Assembly: GCA_002307725.1 (NCBI GenBank)
Contig: DBUB01000007.1
Location: 271,538 to 335,537, forward strand
Source: Alphaproteobacteria bacterium UBA1301
Lineage (GTDB): Bacteria; Pseudomonadota; Alphaproteobacteria; Micropepsales; Micropepsaceae
Length of the DNA: 64,000 bases
Direction of reading: 5' to 3'
Notes under the pieces: model-generated
What the model was told of the DNA's origin: nothing
The model's input: the letters and a program-made list of their open reading frames with translations, nothing else
Databases searched by the model: none
Part shown: one piece after another, positions 33,719-41,751 of the stretch
How positions within the stretch are numbered: the first letter of the stretch is position 1
How the letters are laid out: every line of letters starts with the position of its first letter
Program-made: the position numbers and the translations under genes

Positions 33719-35617
33719 ATGCGCCGCGCCATTCTTTTTGCTCTTTCTCTGCCGCTGTTTTTTGCCGCGTCCGCCGATGCGGCGTCGAAGCCCTCCGCCG
33801 GCGTCACGCCCGACATGGTGCAGGCCGGCTCCGATATCACCGGCAAATTCACGGCGCCGCATCCGGGTTACGACTACGACAAGAAGGTTGTGATGGTGCC
33901 GATGCGCGATGGCGTCAAGCTCAACACCGTTATCCTGATTCCGAAAGGCGCGAAGGGCTTGCCGATCCTGCTCGAACGCACGCCTTACAACGCGCGCAGT
34001 TTCGTCGACGACAAGCCGCATATGCGCGACGCGGCGCGCGGCGGCCAGCGCGAATGGGTCGATGACGGCTACATCATCGTCTATCAGGACATTCGCGGCA
34101 AAAACGGTTCGCAAGGCGGCTTTGTGATGACCCGCCCGCCGATGGGCCCGCTCAATCCGTCGAAGACCGACGACACCACCGATGCCTACGACACCATCGC
34201 TTGGCTGGTGAAGAATCTCGCCGCCTCGAACGGCCGCGTCGGCATGATCGGCTCGTCCTATGATGGTTGGGCGGTGGCGATGGCGCTGCTTGACCCCCAT
34301 CCGGCGTTGAAAGTGGCAGTGCCGGAAAGCCCGATGATCGACGGCTGGATGGGCGACGACTGGTTCCACAACGGTGCCTTCCGCCAGAACAGTCTCGAAT
34401 ACTACCTCGGTCAGACCACCAAACCCGGTCGCGGCGAAGCCATTCCGCGCGATGGGGCCGACGATTACCAGAATTATCTCGAGGCCGGCAGCGCGGGTGC
34501 TTATGCCGAAATGTATGGCTTTAAACAATTGCCGTGGTGGAACCGCGTTGCGGGGCATCCGGCGTACGACGCGTTCTGGCAATTGCAAGCGCTCGACAAG
34601 CTGGTCGCGGCGCATCCTTCCAACGTGCCGACGCTGTGGCTGCAAGGCTTGTGGGATCAGGAAGACATGTACGGCGCCATCACGACGTGGGAAGCGCTGA
34701 AGGCCGCCGGTCACGGTGCGAACAATCATCTGGTGATGGGGCCGTGGTTTCACAGCCAGATCGGACGTACCGCTGACAGTCTTGGGCCGCTGAAGTGGAA
34801 TGGCGACACTGCGGCCGATTTCCGCAAGAACGTGCTGCTGCCGTTCTTCAACACCTATTTGAAAGATCGCGCTACGGCGCCGCTGCCGGACGCGATGATC
34901 TACAACGCATCGGAAAAGCGCTGGGACAATTTTACCGATTGGCCGGTCGCGGCCAAGCAGGCGTTGAAGCCGCTCTATCTTTCCGGCGGTTTCGGCCTTG
35001 GGTTCGCCAAGCCCGCGGCGGGCGAGGACAGCTATATTTCCGATCCCGCCAAGCCGGTGCCGTTCCTGGCCCCCCCAGTCGATTTTTCCGATCACAAGCG
35101 CTGGACGACGTGGCTGGTGGAAGATCAGCGCGCGGCGGCGACGCGCCCCGACGTGCTGGTCTATCAGACGCCGGTGTTGACGGAAGCGGTGCGGGTGCAA
35201 GGCGCGCCAATTGCCGATCTCTTGCTCAAGACCACCGGCAGCGACGCGGATTTTGTCGTCAAGATTATCGATGTTTATCCGCCGTCGTATGCCGAGCAGC
35301 CGGACCTCGCCGGTTATCAGCTTCCCGTCAGCCTCGATATCTTCCGCGGCCGTTATCGTCACGGCTTCGACAAGCCTGAGGCGATCCCGGCGGGCGAGGT
35401 GCAGGAATACAAATTCCGCCTGCCGACGATGAACTATGTCTTCAAGCCCGGCCATCGCATTATGGTGCAGATCCAGTCGAGCCTGTTCCCGCTTTACGAC
35501 CGCAATCCGCAAACTTTCGTGCCCAACATCTTCTTCGCCAAACCGTCGGACTTCCAAAAGGCGACGATGACGGTAGAATACGGCGTCAGCGCAGTGCTGC
35601 TGCCGGTCGTGAAGTAG
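33719..35617 (+). CDS. CocE/NonD hydrolase, alpha-amino acid ester hydrolase-like
   Basis: 632 aa, signal peptide to about residue 22 (ASADAAS). Peptidase S15-type alpha/beta hydrolase with nucleophile Ser180 in GMIGSSYDGWA, the acid region GLWDQEDMYGA and the catalytic His in GPWFHSQ, followed by a C-terminal jelly-roll (X-Pro dipeptidyl-peptidase C-terminal) domain. The WDQEDMYG and GPWFHS motifs match alpha-amino acid ester hydrolases, which act on alpha-amino acid esters and beta-lactam side chains; glutaryl acylases and X-Pro peptidases are other possibilities. Periplasmic. The ATG follows GGAGGATCA. The yffB gene follows 12 bases after its stop. Confidence 0.88.
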   Translation: MRRAILFALSLPLFFAASADAASKPSAGVTPDMVQAGSDITGKFTAPHPGYDYDKKVVMVPMRDGVKLNTVILIPKGAKGLPILLERTPYNARSFVDDKPHMRDAARGGQREWVDDGYIIVYQDIRGKNGSQGGFVMTRPPMGPLNPSKTDDTTDAYDTIAWLVKNLAASNGRVGMIGSSYDGWAVAMALLDPHPALKVAVPESPMIDGWMGDDWFHNGAFRQNSLEYYLGQTTKPGRGEAIPRDGADDYQNYLEAGSAGAYAEMYGFKQLPWWNRVAGHPAYDAFWQLQALDKLVAAHPSNVPTLWLQGLWDQEDMYGAITTWEALKAAGHGANNHLVMGPWFHSQIGRTADSLGPLKWNGDTAADFRKNVLLPFFNTYLKDRATAPLPDAMIYNASEKRWDNFTDWPVAAKQALKPLYLSGGFGLGFAKPAAGEDSYISDPAKPVPFLAPPVDFSDHKRWTTWLVEDQRAAATRPDVLVYQTPVLTEAVRVQGAPIADLLLKTTGSDADFVVKIIDVYPPSYAEQPDLAGYQLPVSLDIFRGRYRHGFDKPEAIPAGEVQEYKFRLPTMNYVFKPGHRIMVQIQSSLFPLYDRNPQTFVPNIFFAKPSDFQKATMTVEYGVSAVLLPVVK

Positions 35618-35629
35618 CGGGGCCTCACA

Positions 35630-35983
35630 ATGTCCATCACCATCCACGGTATCAAGAACTGCGACACGATGAAGAAGGCGTTCGCCTGGCTCGAGGCGCA
35701 CGGCATTGCGTACGATTTCCACGATTATAAGAAGGTCGCTCCCACCAAGGCGCAACTGACGGCTTGGTGCCGCGCCGCGGGGTGGGAGAAGGTTCTCAAT
35801 CGCGCCGGTCCCACCTTCCGCAAATTGCCGGATGCCGCTAAGGAAAATCTCACCCAGGAAAAAGCCATCGTGCTGATGCTGGGCAATCCCTCAATGATCA
35901 AGCGGCCGATTGTGGAAACCGGCGCCGCGCTCGAAATCGGCTTCAAGCCGGAGGCCTACGCGGTGCGCTTCGGGACGAAGTGA
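35630..35983 (+). CDS. yffB: YffB/ArsC-family reductase-like protein
   Basis: 117 aa thioredoxin-fold protein. It opens with the family signature ITIHGIKNCDTMKKA, in which Cys11 is the single conserved redox cysteine (C-x-x-M, no second cysteine), and ends with the RPIVETG segment and GFKPEAYAVRF. Members are glutathione-dependent reductase-like proteins or Spx-like factors; the precise role is not known. The last 47 codons are nearly duplicated 1.3 kb downstream (37280-37420), with an unrelated gene between. Confidence 0.9.
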   Translation: MSITIHGIKNCDTMKKAFAWLEAHGIAYDFHDYKKVAPTKAQLTAWCRAAGWEKVLNRAGPTFRKLPDAAKENLTQEKAIVLMLGNPSMIKRPIVETGAALEIGFKPEAYAVRFGTK

Positions 35984-36028
35984 TCCCGTTGCATCATTTT
36001 CTCTTTTTTCCCAATGGAATCCACCCAT

Positions 36029-36056
36029 ATGAGCGGTAGTCAAGTATAGTGTCCCC
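36029..36056. repeat. left 28-bp direct repeat of the Gfo/Idh cassette
   Basis: ATGAGCGGTAGTCAAGTATA continuing to GTGTCCCC. It matches 25 of 28 bases of 37243-37270. It lies between yffB and the oxidoreductase start, overlapping the presumed promoter. Confidence 0.75.
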
Positions 36057-36074
36057 CCGAATAAGGAGAATGCA

Positions 36075-37166
36075 ATGGCAGCGCAACTTCGCGTAGGTCT
36101 GGTGGGCGTGAATGCCAGCCGTAGCTGGGCAAAGGACTCGCACATTCCAGCGCTTCGGGCGCTGCCCGAATTCAAGATAGCCGCCGTGGCAACCCGTAGA
36201 ATGGCGACTGCGACCGAGGCTGCTGCCGCATTCGGCGCCCCAGAAGCTTATGACGATTTCCGTGATCTCGTCCGTAGTGAACAAGTGGATGTGGTCTCGG
36301 TGACCGTTCGTGTGCCCTCCCATAAGGAGGTCGTCACTGCCGCGCTGGAGGCAGGGAAGCATGTGATCTGCGAATGGCCGCTGGGCCGGAACGTCGACGA
36401 AGCCGAGAAGATGGCTGCGATGGCCCGCGAAGCTGGTGTACATGTCTGCATCGGATTGCAGGGCCGGATGAGCCCGGCCGCAAGACGTGCCGCTCAACTG
36501 GTCCGGGATGGGCGCATCGGCCGGCCGCTAACCGCGTCGGTTTATTCGCCCAGCGGCAGCTACGGCCCGCGCTTCCTTTCCGACTACGCCTATTTGATGG
36601 ACCCGGCAAACGGCGCGAATCTTACAGCGATCCTCGGCGGGCATACGATGGATCTGGTCATGTCGATCCTTGGCGGCTTTCGTTATGTGGCCGCCCAGAC
36701 GACGATCATGTTTGAAGACGTGGAACTGATCGATCCCCCTGGAAGCACCAAGCGTGAGACTCCCGATCACCTACTGATCCAAGCGCGTTGCGACAGCGGC
36801 TGTTCGGTCGGTATCGAGGTGGCCGGCAATCGTCCGGCCGGTTCGGTCTTCTCGTTCAAAATCGTCGGGACCGAAGGCGAATTGACGCTTACCGGCGGCC
36901 ATCAGCATGGCTATCAATCGAGCGACCTGAAGCTGGAGGGGACGGTTCTCTTCGATCCCCCGGAGCCGCACGCCGCTTCAGGTCTCGCGGGCTCGCCAAT
37001 TAACGTCGCCGAGCTGTATCGGGCGTTCGGCCGAGACATACTTTCCAACACCCATAGTGTTCAGGACTTCGATCACGCCGCGCAACTAACCCGGCTGGTC
37101 CGCGCCGTCCGCCTCGCCGGCGAAACCGGTGAGCGTCAGATCAATGACGGCTGGCCCACCGAATAG
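36075..37166 (+). CDS. Gfo/Idh/MocA oxidoreductase, Gal80-like
   Basis: 363 aa. N-terminal Rossmann fold (VGLVGVNASRSWAKDSHIPA) with ICEWPLGRNVDEAEKM in place of the usual E-K-P catalytic-lysine motif: the lysine is replaced by tryptophan (EWPLG), as in yeast Gal80-type proteins. The C-terminal dimerisation domain follows. It may therefore bind NAD(P) without being a normal dehydrogenase, or act on sugars with altered chemistry. It is framed by 28-bp direct repeats and by two copies of the yffB 3' end, so it looks inserted as a unit. AAGGAG lies just upstream of the ATG. Confidence 0.88.
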   Translation: MAAQLRVGLVGVNASRSWAKDSHIPALRALPEFKIAAVATRRMATATEAAAAFGAPEAYDDFRDLVRSEQVDVVSVTVRVPSHKEVVTAALEAGKHVICEWPLGRNVDEAEKMAAMAREAGVHVCIGLQGRMSPAARRAAQLVRDGRIGRPLTASVYSPSGSYGPRFLSDYAYLMDPANGANLTAILGGHTMDLVMSILGGFRYVAAQTTIMFEDVELIDPPGSTKRETPDHLLIQARCDSGCSVGIEVAGNRPAGSVFSFKIVGTEGELTLTGGHQHGYQSSDLKLEGTVLFDPPEPHAASGLAGSPINVAELYRAFGRDILSNTHSVQDFDHAAQLTRLVRAVRLAGETGERQINDGWPTE

Positions 37167-37242
37167 GAGCCATGTAATCGAGGGACGTAATACTTGTAAT
37201 ATATGACACAATACTGATTAAGAGGCGCCAAGCCGCGCGTGG

Positions 37243-37270
37243 ATGAGTAGTAGTTAAGTATAGTGTCCCC
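37243..37270. repeat. right 28-bp direct repeat of the Gfo/Idh cassette
   Basis: ATGAGTAGTAGTTAAGTATA continuing to GTGTCCCC; 25 of 28 bases match the left copy at 36029-36056. Nine bases after it, the duplicated yffB 3' segment starts. Confidence 0.75.
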
Positions 37271-37279
37271 ATAATATCC

Positions 37280-37420
37280 AAGGAAAATCTTACTCAGGAA
37301 AAAGCCATCGCGCTGATGCTGTCGAACCCGTCGATGATCAAGCGGCCGATTGTGGAAACCGGCGCCGAACTCGAAATCGGCTTCAAGCCGGACGCCTACG
37401 CGGCGCGGTTCGGGAAATAG
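37280..37420 (+). pseudogene. duplicated 3' fragment of yffB
   Basis: 46 codons plus stop corresponding to the end of yffB (KENLTQEKAIALMLSNPSMI, then KRPIVETGAELEIGFKPDAY). About 41 of 46 residues match the intact gene, with both silent and replacing changes, so the copy is old or came from another strain. It has no start codon and no catalytic cysteine. It fills most of the 357-base gap between the oxidoreductase and SOUL genes. Confidence 0.88.
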
Positions 37421-37523
37421 CGCGAGACGCTGCGGCAAGATGCGGCGGGCGCCATGGCACCGGGGGCTGGCAAGTGTTAGCGTTGCATAGCTTTGGCAAA
37501 GGATCCTTCATGGAGGGCCGGCC

Positions 37524-38135
37524 GTGTCGCGGTTATTTCTTCTGGCGCTCGGCGCCGTTGCGGTCATGACCGGCGCCGCGTTTGCGATTGACGAGCCGGC
37601 CTATCGCGTGGCGCAGAAGTATTCCGATTTCGAGCTTCGCGACTACGCGCCGTATCTGGTCGCCGAAACGACTGTGGAGGCCGATTTCGCTGGCGCCGGC
37701 AGCGAAGGGTTCCGGCTGCTGTTCGATTACATCTCCGGCCGCAACACCACGCACACGTCCATCACCATGACGGCCCCGGTGATGCAATCGGGCCAGAAGA
37801 TCGCCATGACCGCGCCGGTGATGCAAAGCGGCGCGCCGGGCGCTTTTGTCATCGCTTTCGTGATGCCGGCCAACTTCACTCTGAAAACCCTTCCCACACC
37901 GGCCAACAGCAAAGTGCGGCTGCGCCAAATCGAGGCGCAGCATGTCGCCGTGTGGCGCTACTCGGGCTTCTGGTCGCAGAGCCGCTATCTGACCAATCTG
38001 GCCAGCTTGGAAGCCGGTCTTCGGCGCGAACATCTGACGGCCTCAGGCGCCCCGGTCTGGGCACGTTACGACCCGCCCTTCATGCCCTGGATTTTCCGCC
38101 GCAACGAAATCCTGATCCCGGTCGCGGCGCCGTAA
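37524..38135 (+). CDS. SOUL family heme-binding protein
   Basis: 203 aa. Signal peptide to about residue 22, then the SOUL/HBP fold: YRVAQKYSDFELRDYAPYLV, GFRLLFDYISGRN, a repeated ITMTAPVMQ / IAMTAPVMQ pair, and FVMPANFTLKTLPTP, ending with WIFRRNEILIPV. Such proteins bind heme or related tetrapyrroles; this one should be periplasmic. Start is GTG with GGAGGG about eight bases upstream. It converges with the GNAT gene. Confidence 0.92.
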   Translation: MSRLFLLALGAVAVMTGAAFAIDEPAYRVAQKYSDFELRDYAPYLVAETTVEADFAGAGSEGFRLLFDYISGRNTTHTSITMTAPVMQSGQKIAMTAPVMQSGAPGAFVIAFVMPANFTLKTLPTPANSKVRLRQIEAQHVAVWRYSGFWSQSRYLTNLASLEAGLRREHLTASGAPVWARYDPPFMPWIFRRNEILIPVAAP

Positions 38136-38151
38136 AGCGCGATCGCAGAGT

Positions 38152-38664
38152 CTATTTCGGCACCGCGCCCAGTTCGATGAACAGCGGCTGCGGCTGCGGC
38201 CGGTCGCCCAACGCGCCGGCGCGTGCCTCAAGTTCGATGAACCCAAGTTTGCGATAGAATCCCGCCGCTTCGGGTTTGGCGTCGACCACCACACCAACAC
38301 AGCCCATCTCGTCGGCCATCTTGTGCGCCAGCGCAAACACCGTGCGCAGCAGCAGTTGGCCGACGCCTTGTCCGGTCGCGCGTTGATCCACCGCCAGCCG
38401 GGCCAGCCGCAACACCGGCAAAGGATAAGCGGGGAGCCGCTTGCGCGCGGCTGGCGCCAGCATGGTGCAGGTCAATTCCGAGGCCGCGACCGTGGCAAAG
38501 CCCAAAATCGCGCTGCCGTCGACGGCGACATAAGTTGTGCCGATATGGTGGCGGAACTGGTTCTGCCCGGCATAGCGCGCAAAGAAGCGGTTGAGATCGA
38601 TGTTCCCGGAGCGGAAATCCGTCCGCCCGTCGTCGGGCCGCAGCCGCCGGACGGCAACGGTCAC
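38152..38664 (-). CDS. GNAT acetyltransferase, likely toxin of a TacT-type pair
   Basis: 170 aa. GNAT fold with the acetyl-CoA loop QRATGQGVGQLLLRTVFALA and the C-terminal GFYRKLGF segment. The N-terminal layout (FDCGNIDLNRFF-like DFRSGNIDLNRFFARYAGQN, then FRHHIGTTYVAVD) matches toxins that acetylate aminoacyl-tRNA and block translation. It starts with GTG in a GTGA overlap with an upstream ribbon-helix-helix gene, the usual toxin-antitoxin layout. Confidence 0.85.
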   Translation of the reverse strand: MTVAVRRLRPDDGRTDFRSGNIDLNRFFARYAGQNQFRHHIGTTYVAVDGSAILGFATVAASELTCTMLAPAARKRLPAYPLPVLRLARLAVDQRATGQGVGQLLLRTVFALAHKMADEMGCVGVVVDAKPEAAGFYRKLGFIELEARAGALGDRPQPQPLFIELGAVPK

Positions 38665-38939
38665 GGCTCGCCGGCCTTACCGGCACAAAGTTCGCGCATC
38701 GCTTTGTTCGGCTTGCGCGGCTTGGCGGCGAGGGCGGCGGCGCGGGCGAATGATTCAGCGGTCAGTTCGATCTGCGGCGGAATGATCACGTCGGCAGGCA
38801 ACTCGCGTAGCGCCTGCAAGTGATGCAGCAAAGCCTGTTCCACCAGCGCGCCTTTCTTCATGCCGTGGGCATCGGCATAGCGTTCGACCAGTTCCCTGGT
38901 CTCTTTCGAGATATGCGCGGAAATCTGAATATCGGCCAT
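38661..38939 (-). CDS. ribbon-helix-helix antitoxin paired with the GNAT toxin
   Basis: 92 aa. The N-terminal RHH domain (ADIQISAHISKETRELVERY) and a variable tail rich in Leu, Ala and Lys likely wrap the toxin. The ATG at 38939 has GAGG upstream; the longer frame would read through the operator palindrome. The TGA overlaps the toxin GTG. An 18-bp inverted repeat lies 12 bases upstream and is the probable autoregulatory site. Confidence 0.82.
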   Translation of the reverse strand: MADIQISAHISKETRELVERYADAHGMKKGALVEQALLHHLQALRELPADVIIPPQIELTAESFARAAALAAKPRKPNKAMRELCAGKAGEP

Positions 38940-38951
38940 CGGCGCCTCGCG

Positions 38952-38969
38952 TTCTACAGAAACGTAGAA
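38952..38969 (-). promoter_or_regulatory. operator of the GNAT/RHH toxin-antitoxin pair
   Basis: TTCTACAGAAACGTAGAA: perfect 6-base arms TTCTAC / GTAGAA around a 6-base spacer, just upstream of the antitoxin start. It fits binding of two RHH dimers. Confidence 0.65.
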
Positions 38970-39081
38970 TATCGCAGTTTTTCCCGCAAAGCCATCGCCT
39001 TCCCCCTTGCTTGTCACGGCATCGCCCGCAGGGCGAAGACGGACGGGGAAGGAAATTGCCGATGGATTTGTGCCCCCTACG

Positions 39082-39205
39082 TGTCATCGCCCGCGACTGC
39101 GGGCGACCCAGGTGGTGTTGCTCGGCTGTCGACGCTCAAAAATGAGCAATTCCTGATGCATCGGTGCTGTGAGACCTGGATGGCCCGCAGTCGCGGGCCA
39201 TGACA
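39082..39205. repeat. 124-bp palindromic intergenic element (copy 2)
   Basis: Same family as 3826-3950, with ends TGTCATCGCCCGCGACTGCG and CGCAGTCGCGGGCCATGACA. Its centre is almost identical to the copy at 58091-58214 (shared GGTGGTGTTGCTCGGCTGTC), so these two are recent copies. Non-coding. Confidence 0.88.
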
Positions 39206-39414
39206 ACAGTGGATGAAGCTCATACGCGATAACCCTGGCGCGGTTCGGGACGTCGCCGCGGCCACCTTTCTACCCCCCGCAAGCACAGCGCTGGAGTACC
39301 TCCGACGCCGGGAGTGTGGGGGACAAAGGTAATTGGCAGCGATTGGAACAGGTGCTCCTGGCACCGTATTTCTCAATTCCGGTGTACCTGTCACCGAAAC
39401 CAAATTCCTGTCAG
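39206..39414. other. non-coding stretch with an imperfect palindrome
   Basis: No gene supported. At 39348-39391 the arms ACAGGT...ACCTGT and CACCG...CGGTG form a nested inverted repeat around TATTTCTCAATTC. It may be another dispersed repeat. An open frame on the minus strand runs through this and the neighbouring repeat and is not credible. Confidence 0.45.
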
Positions 39415-40230
39415 CTATTGATCTATACCCTTACGACGCAGGTTTTCGCGTCTTGACCGGGAACGGGCAATTGAATTCTCTCGCCTTGCTAAGCCAACAA
39501 GATACCGTGGCACTTGCCATGGTTTTTTGTACATCTGTGCGACTTGATGGGAGGGCATTGGTTCTTGCAGCAGTTCGGTAACGAAGCCGCTTTCAAAAAG
39601 AACATTCAAATAGGTCTCCAGCGGTCTGTGCACATGGGTGCTATTAAGACGGCAGTCCGGCTGAGACGTTATTCTGAATGGACTTTCGATGATTGCCTCT
39701 TGTTCATAATGAAACCAGGGCTTCGCCGAATAACCGTAGTATTCAGACCAAAAAAATGGATGAGTGATTGTGAAAATCAACGAGCCGTTCGGTCGAAGTA
39801 CGTCAAAGGCAGCGCTCAGGAATGCTTGTAGATCGATCACGTCCATCAAAACCATATTAGCTATTACTACGCTAACTGATGGAACGTTGCGCTTAGCGTA
39901 ATCCTCAAGTGTCGTGACTACAAAGCGTGCGTTGGGCGAAACGAACTTTTGGGCAAAGAAAATGCTTTTTGCGCTCGGATCGATTCCGACAACCTTCTTC
40001 TGGTCCTTAGAAAGAAGATCACTCAGAACGCCTACCCCGCACCCAGCATCAATGATGCTATCGGCCTTTGTCAGCTTCAGCATGGCAAAAACGCTTGGCA
40101 CAAGTATCTGCCAAAAAGTGTAGTCTTGGTGGCTCGTGATTTGCTGAAAGCGGACAGGGGCAAGTGCGTCCCACTCCGCAGTTATATCGAGCTGCGATTT
40201 TGACTGAACCTTACGAAATTCCATTCGCAT
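39415..40230 (-). CDS. class I SAM-dependent methyltransferase
   Basis: 271 aa. Motif I IIDAGCGVGVLSDLL at about 59-73, acidic motif II KVVGIDPS, then VVIANMVLMDVIDLQAFLS and the long FTITHPFFWSEYYGYSAKPW segment. Resembles small-molecule (UbiE/Coq5-like) methyltransferases; substrate unknown. Clearly more AT-rich than the flanking core genes. It overlaps by 20 bases the preceding membrane protein gene on the same strand, so the two form a unit. Confidence 0.85.
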   Translation of the reverse strand: MRMEFRKVQSKSQLDITAEWDALAPVRFQQITSHQDYTFWQILVPSVFAMLKLTKADSIIDAGCGVGVLSDLLSKDQKKVVGIDPSAKSIFFAQKFVSPNARFVVTTLEDYAKRNVPSVSVVIANMVLMDVIDLQAFLSAAFDVLRPNGSLIFTITHPFFWSEYYGYSAKPWFHYEQEAIIESPFRITSQPDCRLNSTHVHRPLETYLNVLFESGFVTELLQEPMPSHQVAQMYKKPWQVPRYLVGLARRENSIARSRSRRENLRRKGIDQ

Positions 40231-40837
40231 TTGCTTTCAGGAGAAATTTCACCATGTCTTCTGAGACTGCGAAGAATGGGTGTTCACCACTTCGAAATTC
40301 TTGGATTACTTGTTTTCCGTGCTCGTGAACTCCCACAGCAACTCGAGCTCCTTCTTTCTCGAAATCCACAATCGTGAACCGAGATCTAGGGGTATGTCCA
40401 AGTTTGTTGTAGGTGATAATCTTTGCGCCTTTGGATTTCAGATCCTCAGTGAGTGGAATTTCCTTCTCAAGGCAAATGGTGAGTTCATTGCGTTTTGCCT
40501 TTTCGGACAGGACGTCTTGAACCATCTGGCCTCCTGCCCAACTCATGTCTCGGCTAAATATGACAACTCTTCCACCAGCAGAAACCCATCGGCACATATA
40601 TCTATTGATGCTTTTCTCTGAGCGATAGGTCTTGGGGGCATTCTTGTAATGATCACAGACCTCGTACGCGATTAGGACGATAAGGATCACACCTGCCGCC
40701 CCGATCGCAATCCAGTGCGAGCTCGGCCGTTCGGCATTTGGAGGAATAACCGTAAAGTACATTCCGACGATGGACGCAAAAGACGCTGTCTGCACAGCGA
40801 CTGTGGTCAGTATTTTTCTTATTAGCCCCCAATTCAT
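40211..40837 (-). CDS. two-TM protein with cytosolic PLD-like (HKD-less) domain
   Basis: 208 aa from the ATG preceded by GGAGGGGGAC; a longer frame lacks a ribosome site. Two membrane helices (about 11-31 and 41-59), then a cytosolic domain of about 140 residues: CRWVSAGGRVVIFSRDMSWA, LSEKAKRNELTICLEKEIPL, HTPRSRFTIVDFEKEGARVA. The last piece resembles the second half of phospholipase-D-type domains but lacks the HxK motif, so binding rather than catalysis may be its job. AT-rich. Unrecognised family; a membrane-effector or sensor role is a guess. Confidence 0.66.
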   Translation of the reverse strand: MNWGLIRKILTTVAVQTASFASIVGMYFTVIPPNAERPSSHWIAIGAAGVILIVLIAYEVCDHYKNAPKTYRSEKSINRYMCRWVSAGGRVVIFSRDMSWAGGQMVQDVLSEKAKRNELTICLEKEIPLTEDLKSKGAKIITYNKLGHTPRSRFTIVDFEKEGARVAVGVHEHGKQVIQEFRSGEHPFFAVSEDMVKFLLKANANGIS

Positions 40838-41113
40838 GTCCCCCTCCATGTGTCTGGCAACTTCGTGTTCCTTTGGCGGTGTTCTATGCGGCCAAATCGG
40901 AATCCGTATACAGTTAGCTTTAGATTGTCTTGAGCCCAATTCCTTTTTGACTCTGCAGTATGGAATAGCTCGGTATGGCCAGTGCTGATGCTTCGGCCTG
41001 GCGAAAAGGGGACCATCTTCGACAGGGGCGAGCCGAAGCTGAATGCCTTTCCGTTAACCCGTTAACCAGTTCATGTAAATATTCCTGCCGCAGCTCTTGA
41101 AATCGAGAAATTC
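40838..41113. other. intergenic region upstream of module A, no gene seen
   Basis: No convincing gene. It holds a tandem GTTAACCCGTTAAC (41054-41067) and marks the return from AT-rich to GC-rich DNA. Promoters for both divergent gene pairs should lie here. Confidence 0.45.
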
Positions 41114-41142
41114 CTCCTAAATCAAAACCTATGATTGAGGAG
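41114..41142 (+). promoter_or_regulatory. hairpin that buries the ribosome binding site of module A gene 1
   Basis: CTCCTAAATCA (41114-41124) pairs with TGATTGAGGAG (41132-41142) in 10 of 11 positions over a 7-base loop. The 3' arm contains GAGGAG, the Shine-Dalgarno sequence of the ATG at 41149. Folding would hide the ribosome site, implying translational control. The structure is seen; regulation is inferred. Confidence 0.68.
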
Positions 41143-41148
41143 TGACAC

Positions 41149-41751
41149 ATGGCTACAACTGAAACTGCAAATCATGCTGCGTCTGCCTCGCAACCAAGCG
41201 CTTCTTCCGGGCCCGGCGATCAGGTGCCATCCGGATCAACCGTCCGCCCGCCGCAGGGCGATGCGGCCCCGCCAGGCGCCGCCGCGCCGCCGCCGGTCGC
41301 CGCTGACGACGCGGAGCCGCCGTACTCCGATGAAGCGATGCGCCGGCTCGCCGTGGAGCGGCTGGCCGACCATCTCGATATCGCCACCGGTCTGATGGAA
41401 CGCTGCGAACATTTGGCGGCGTTGCCGAAGGGCAAGCGCGTCGAGCCGATCTTTGCCGCCGCGCGGTTGATGCAGGCCAATGCGCAGGTTGCCAAGGCGC
41501 TCGCACAAATGGTCCAAGTCGAGCGGCGACAGAGAACGATTATCGAGCGCATTCAGCCGCCTGTTCCGGTTTCGACCGATTCGAAATCGAATCCGGTAGG
41601 CGTCCTGATCGAGACCCTGTCGGAGAAGATGCTGCGTTACATGAACGTCCTCGCCGACGAGAAACTGACCCCCACGATCATTGAGGCAGAACGGATTGCC
41701 GGTGCGAAAGAAAATCTTGCCGCCACCGAAAGCGCCGCCACGCCTTCGTAA
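41149..41751 (+). CDS. module A gene 1: unrecognised protein paired with a KHG-motif protein
   Basis: 200 aa. Residues 1-60 are low-complexity Pro/Ala/Ser. Residues 62-135 are helical (LADHLDIATGLMERCEHLAA, then IFAAARLMQANAQVAKALAQ) and the tail 150-195 is another helical stretch. The middle part aligns with the 117-aa protein at 49427-49780: both have L-x-x-R-C-x-x-L, then A-A-R-x-x-x-A and K-x-L-A. Function unknown. It overlaps the next frame by 50 bases and lies just before dnaB. A hairpin covers its ribosome site. Confidence 0.7.
   Translation: MATTETANHAASASQPSASSGPGDQVPSGSTVRPPQGDAAPPGAAAPPPVAADDAEPPYSDEAMRRLAVERLADHLDIATGLMERCEHLAALPKGKRVEPIFAAARLMQANAQVAKALAQMVQVERRQRTIIERIQPPVPVSTDSKSNPVGVLIETLSEKMLRYMNVLADEKLTPTIIEAERIAGAKENLAATESAATPS

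Noticed and set aside
33716..35755. 679-codon open frame antisense to the hydrolase gene
   Set aside because: Sense gene has a signal peptide, catalytic triad and ribosome site; the antisense product is Arg/His-rich noise.
39077..39403. 108-codon minus-strand frame over the repeat near 39.1 kb
   Set aside because: It translates the 124-bp palindromic element and adjacent non-coding DNA; no ribosome site or family.
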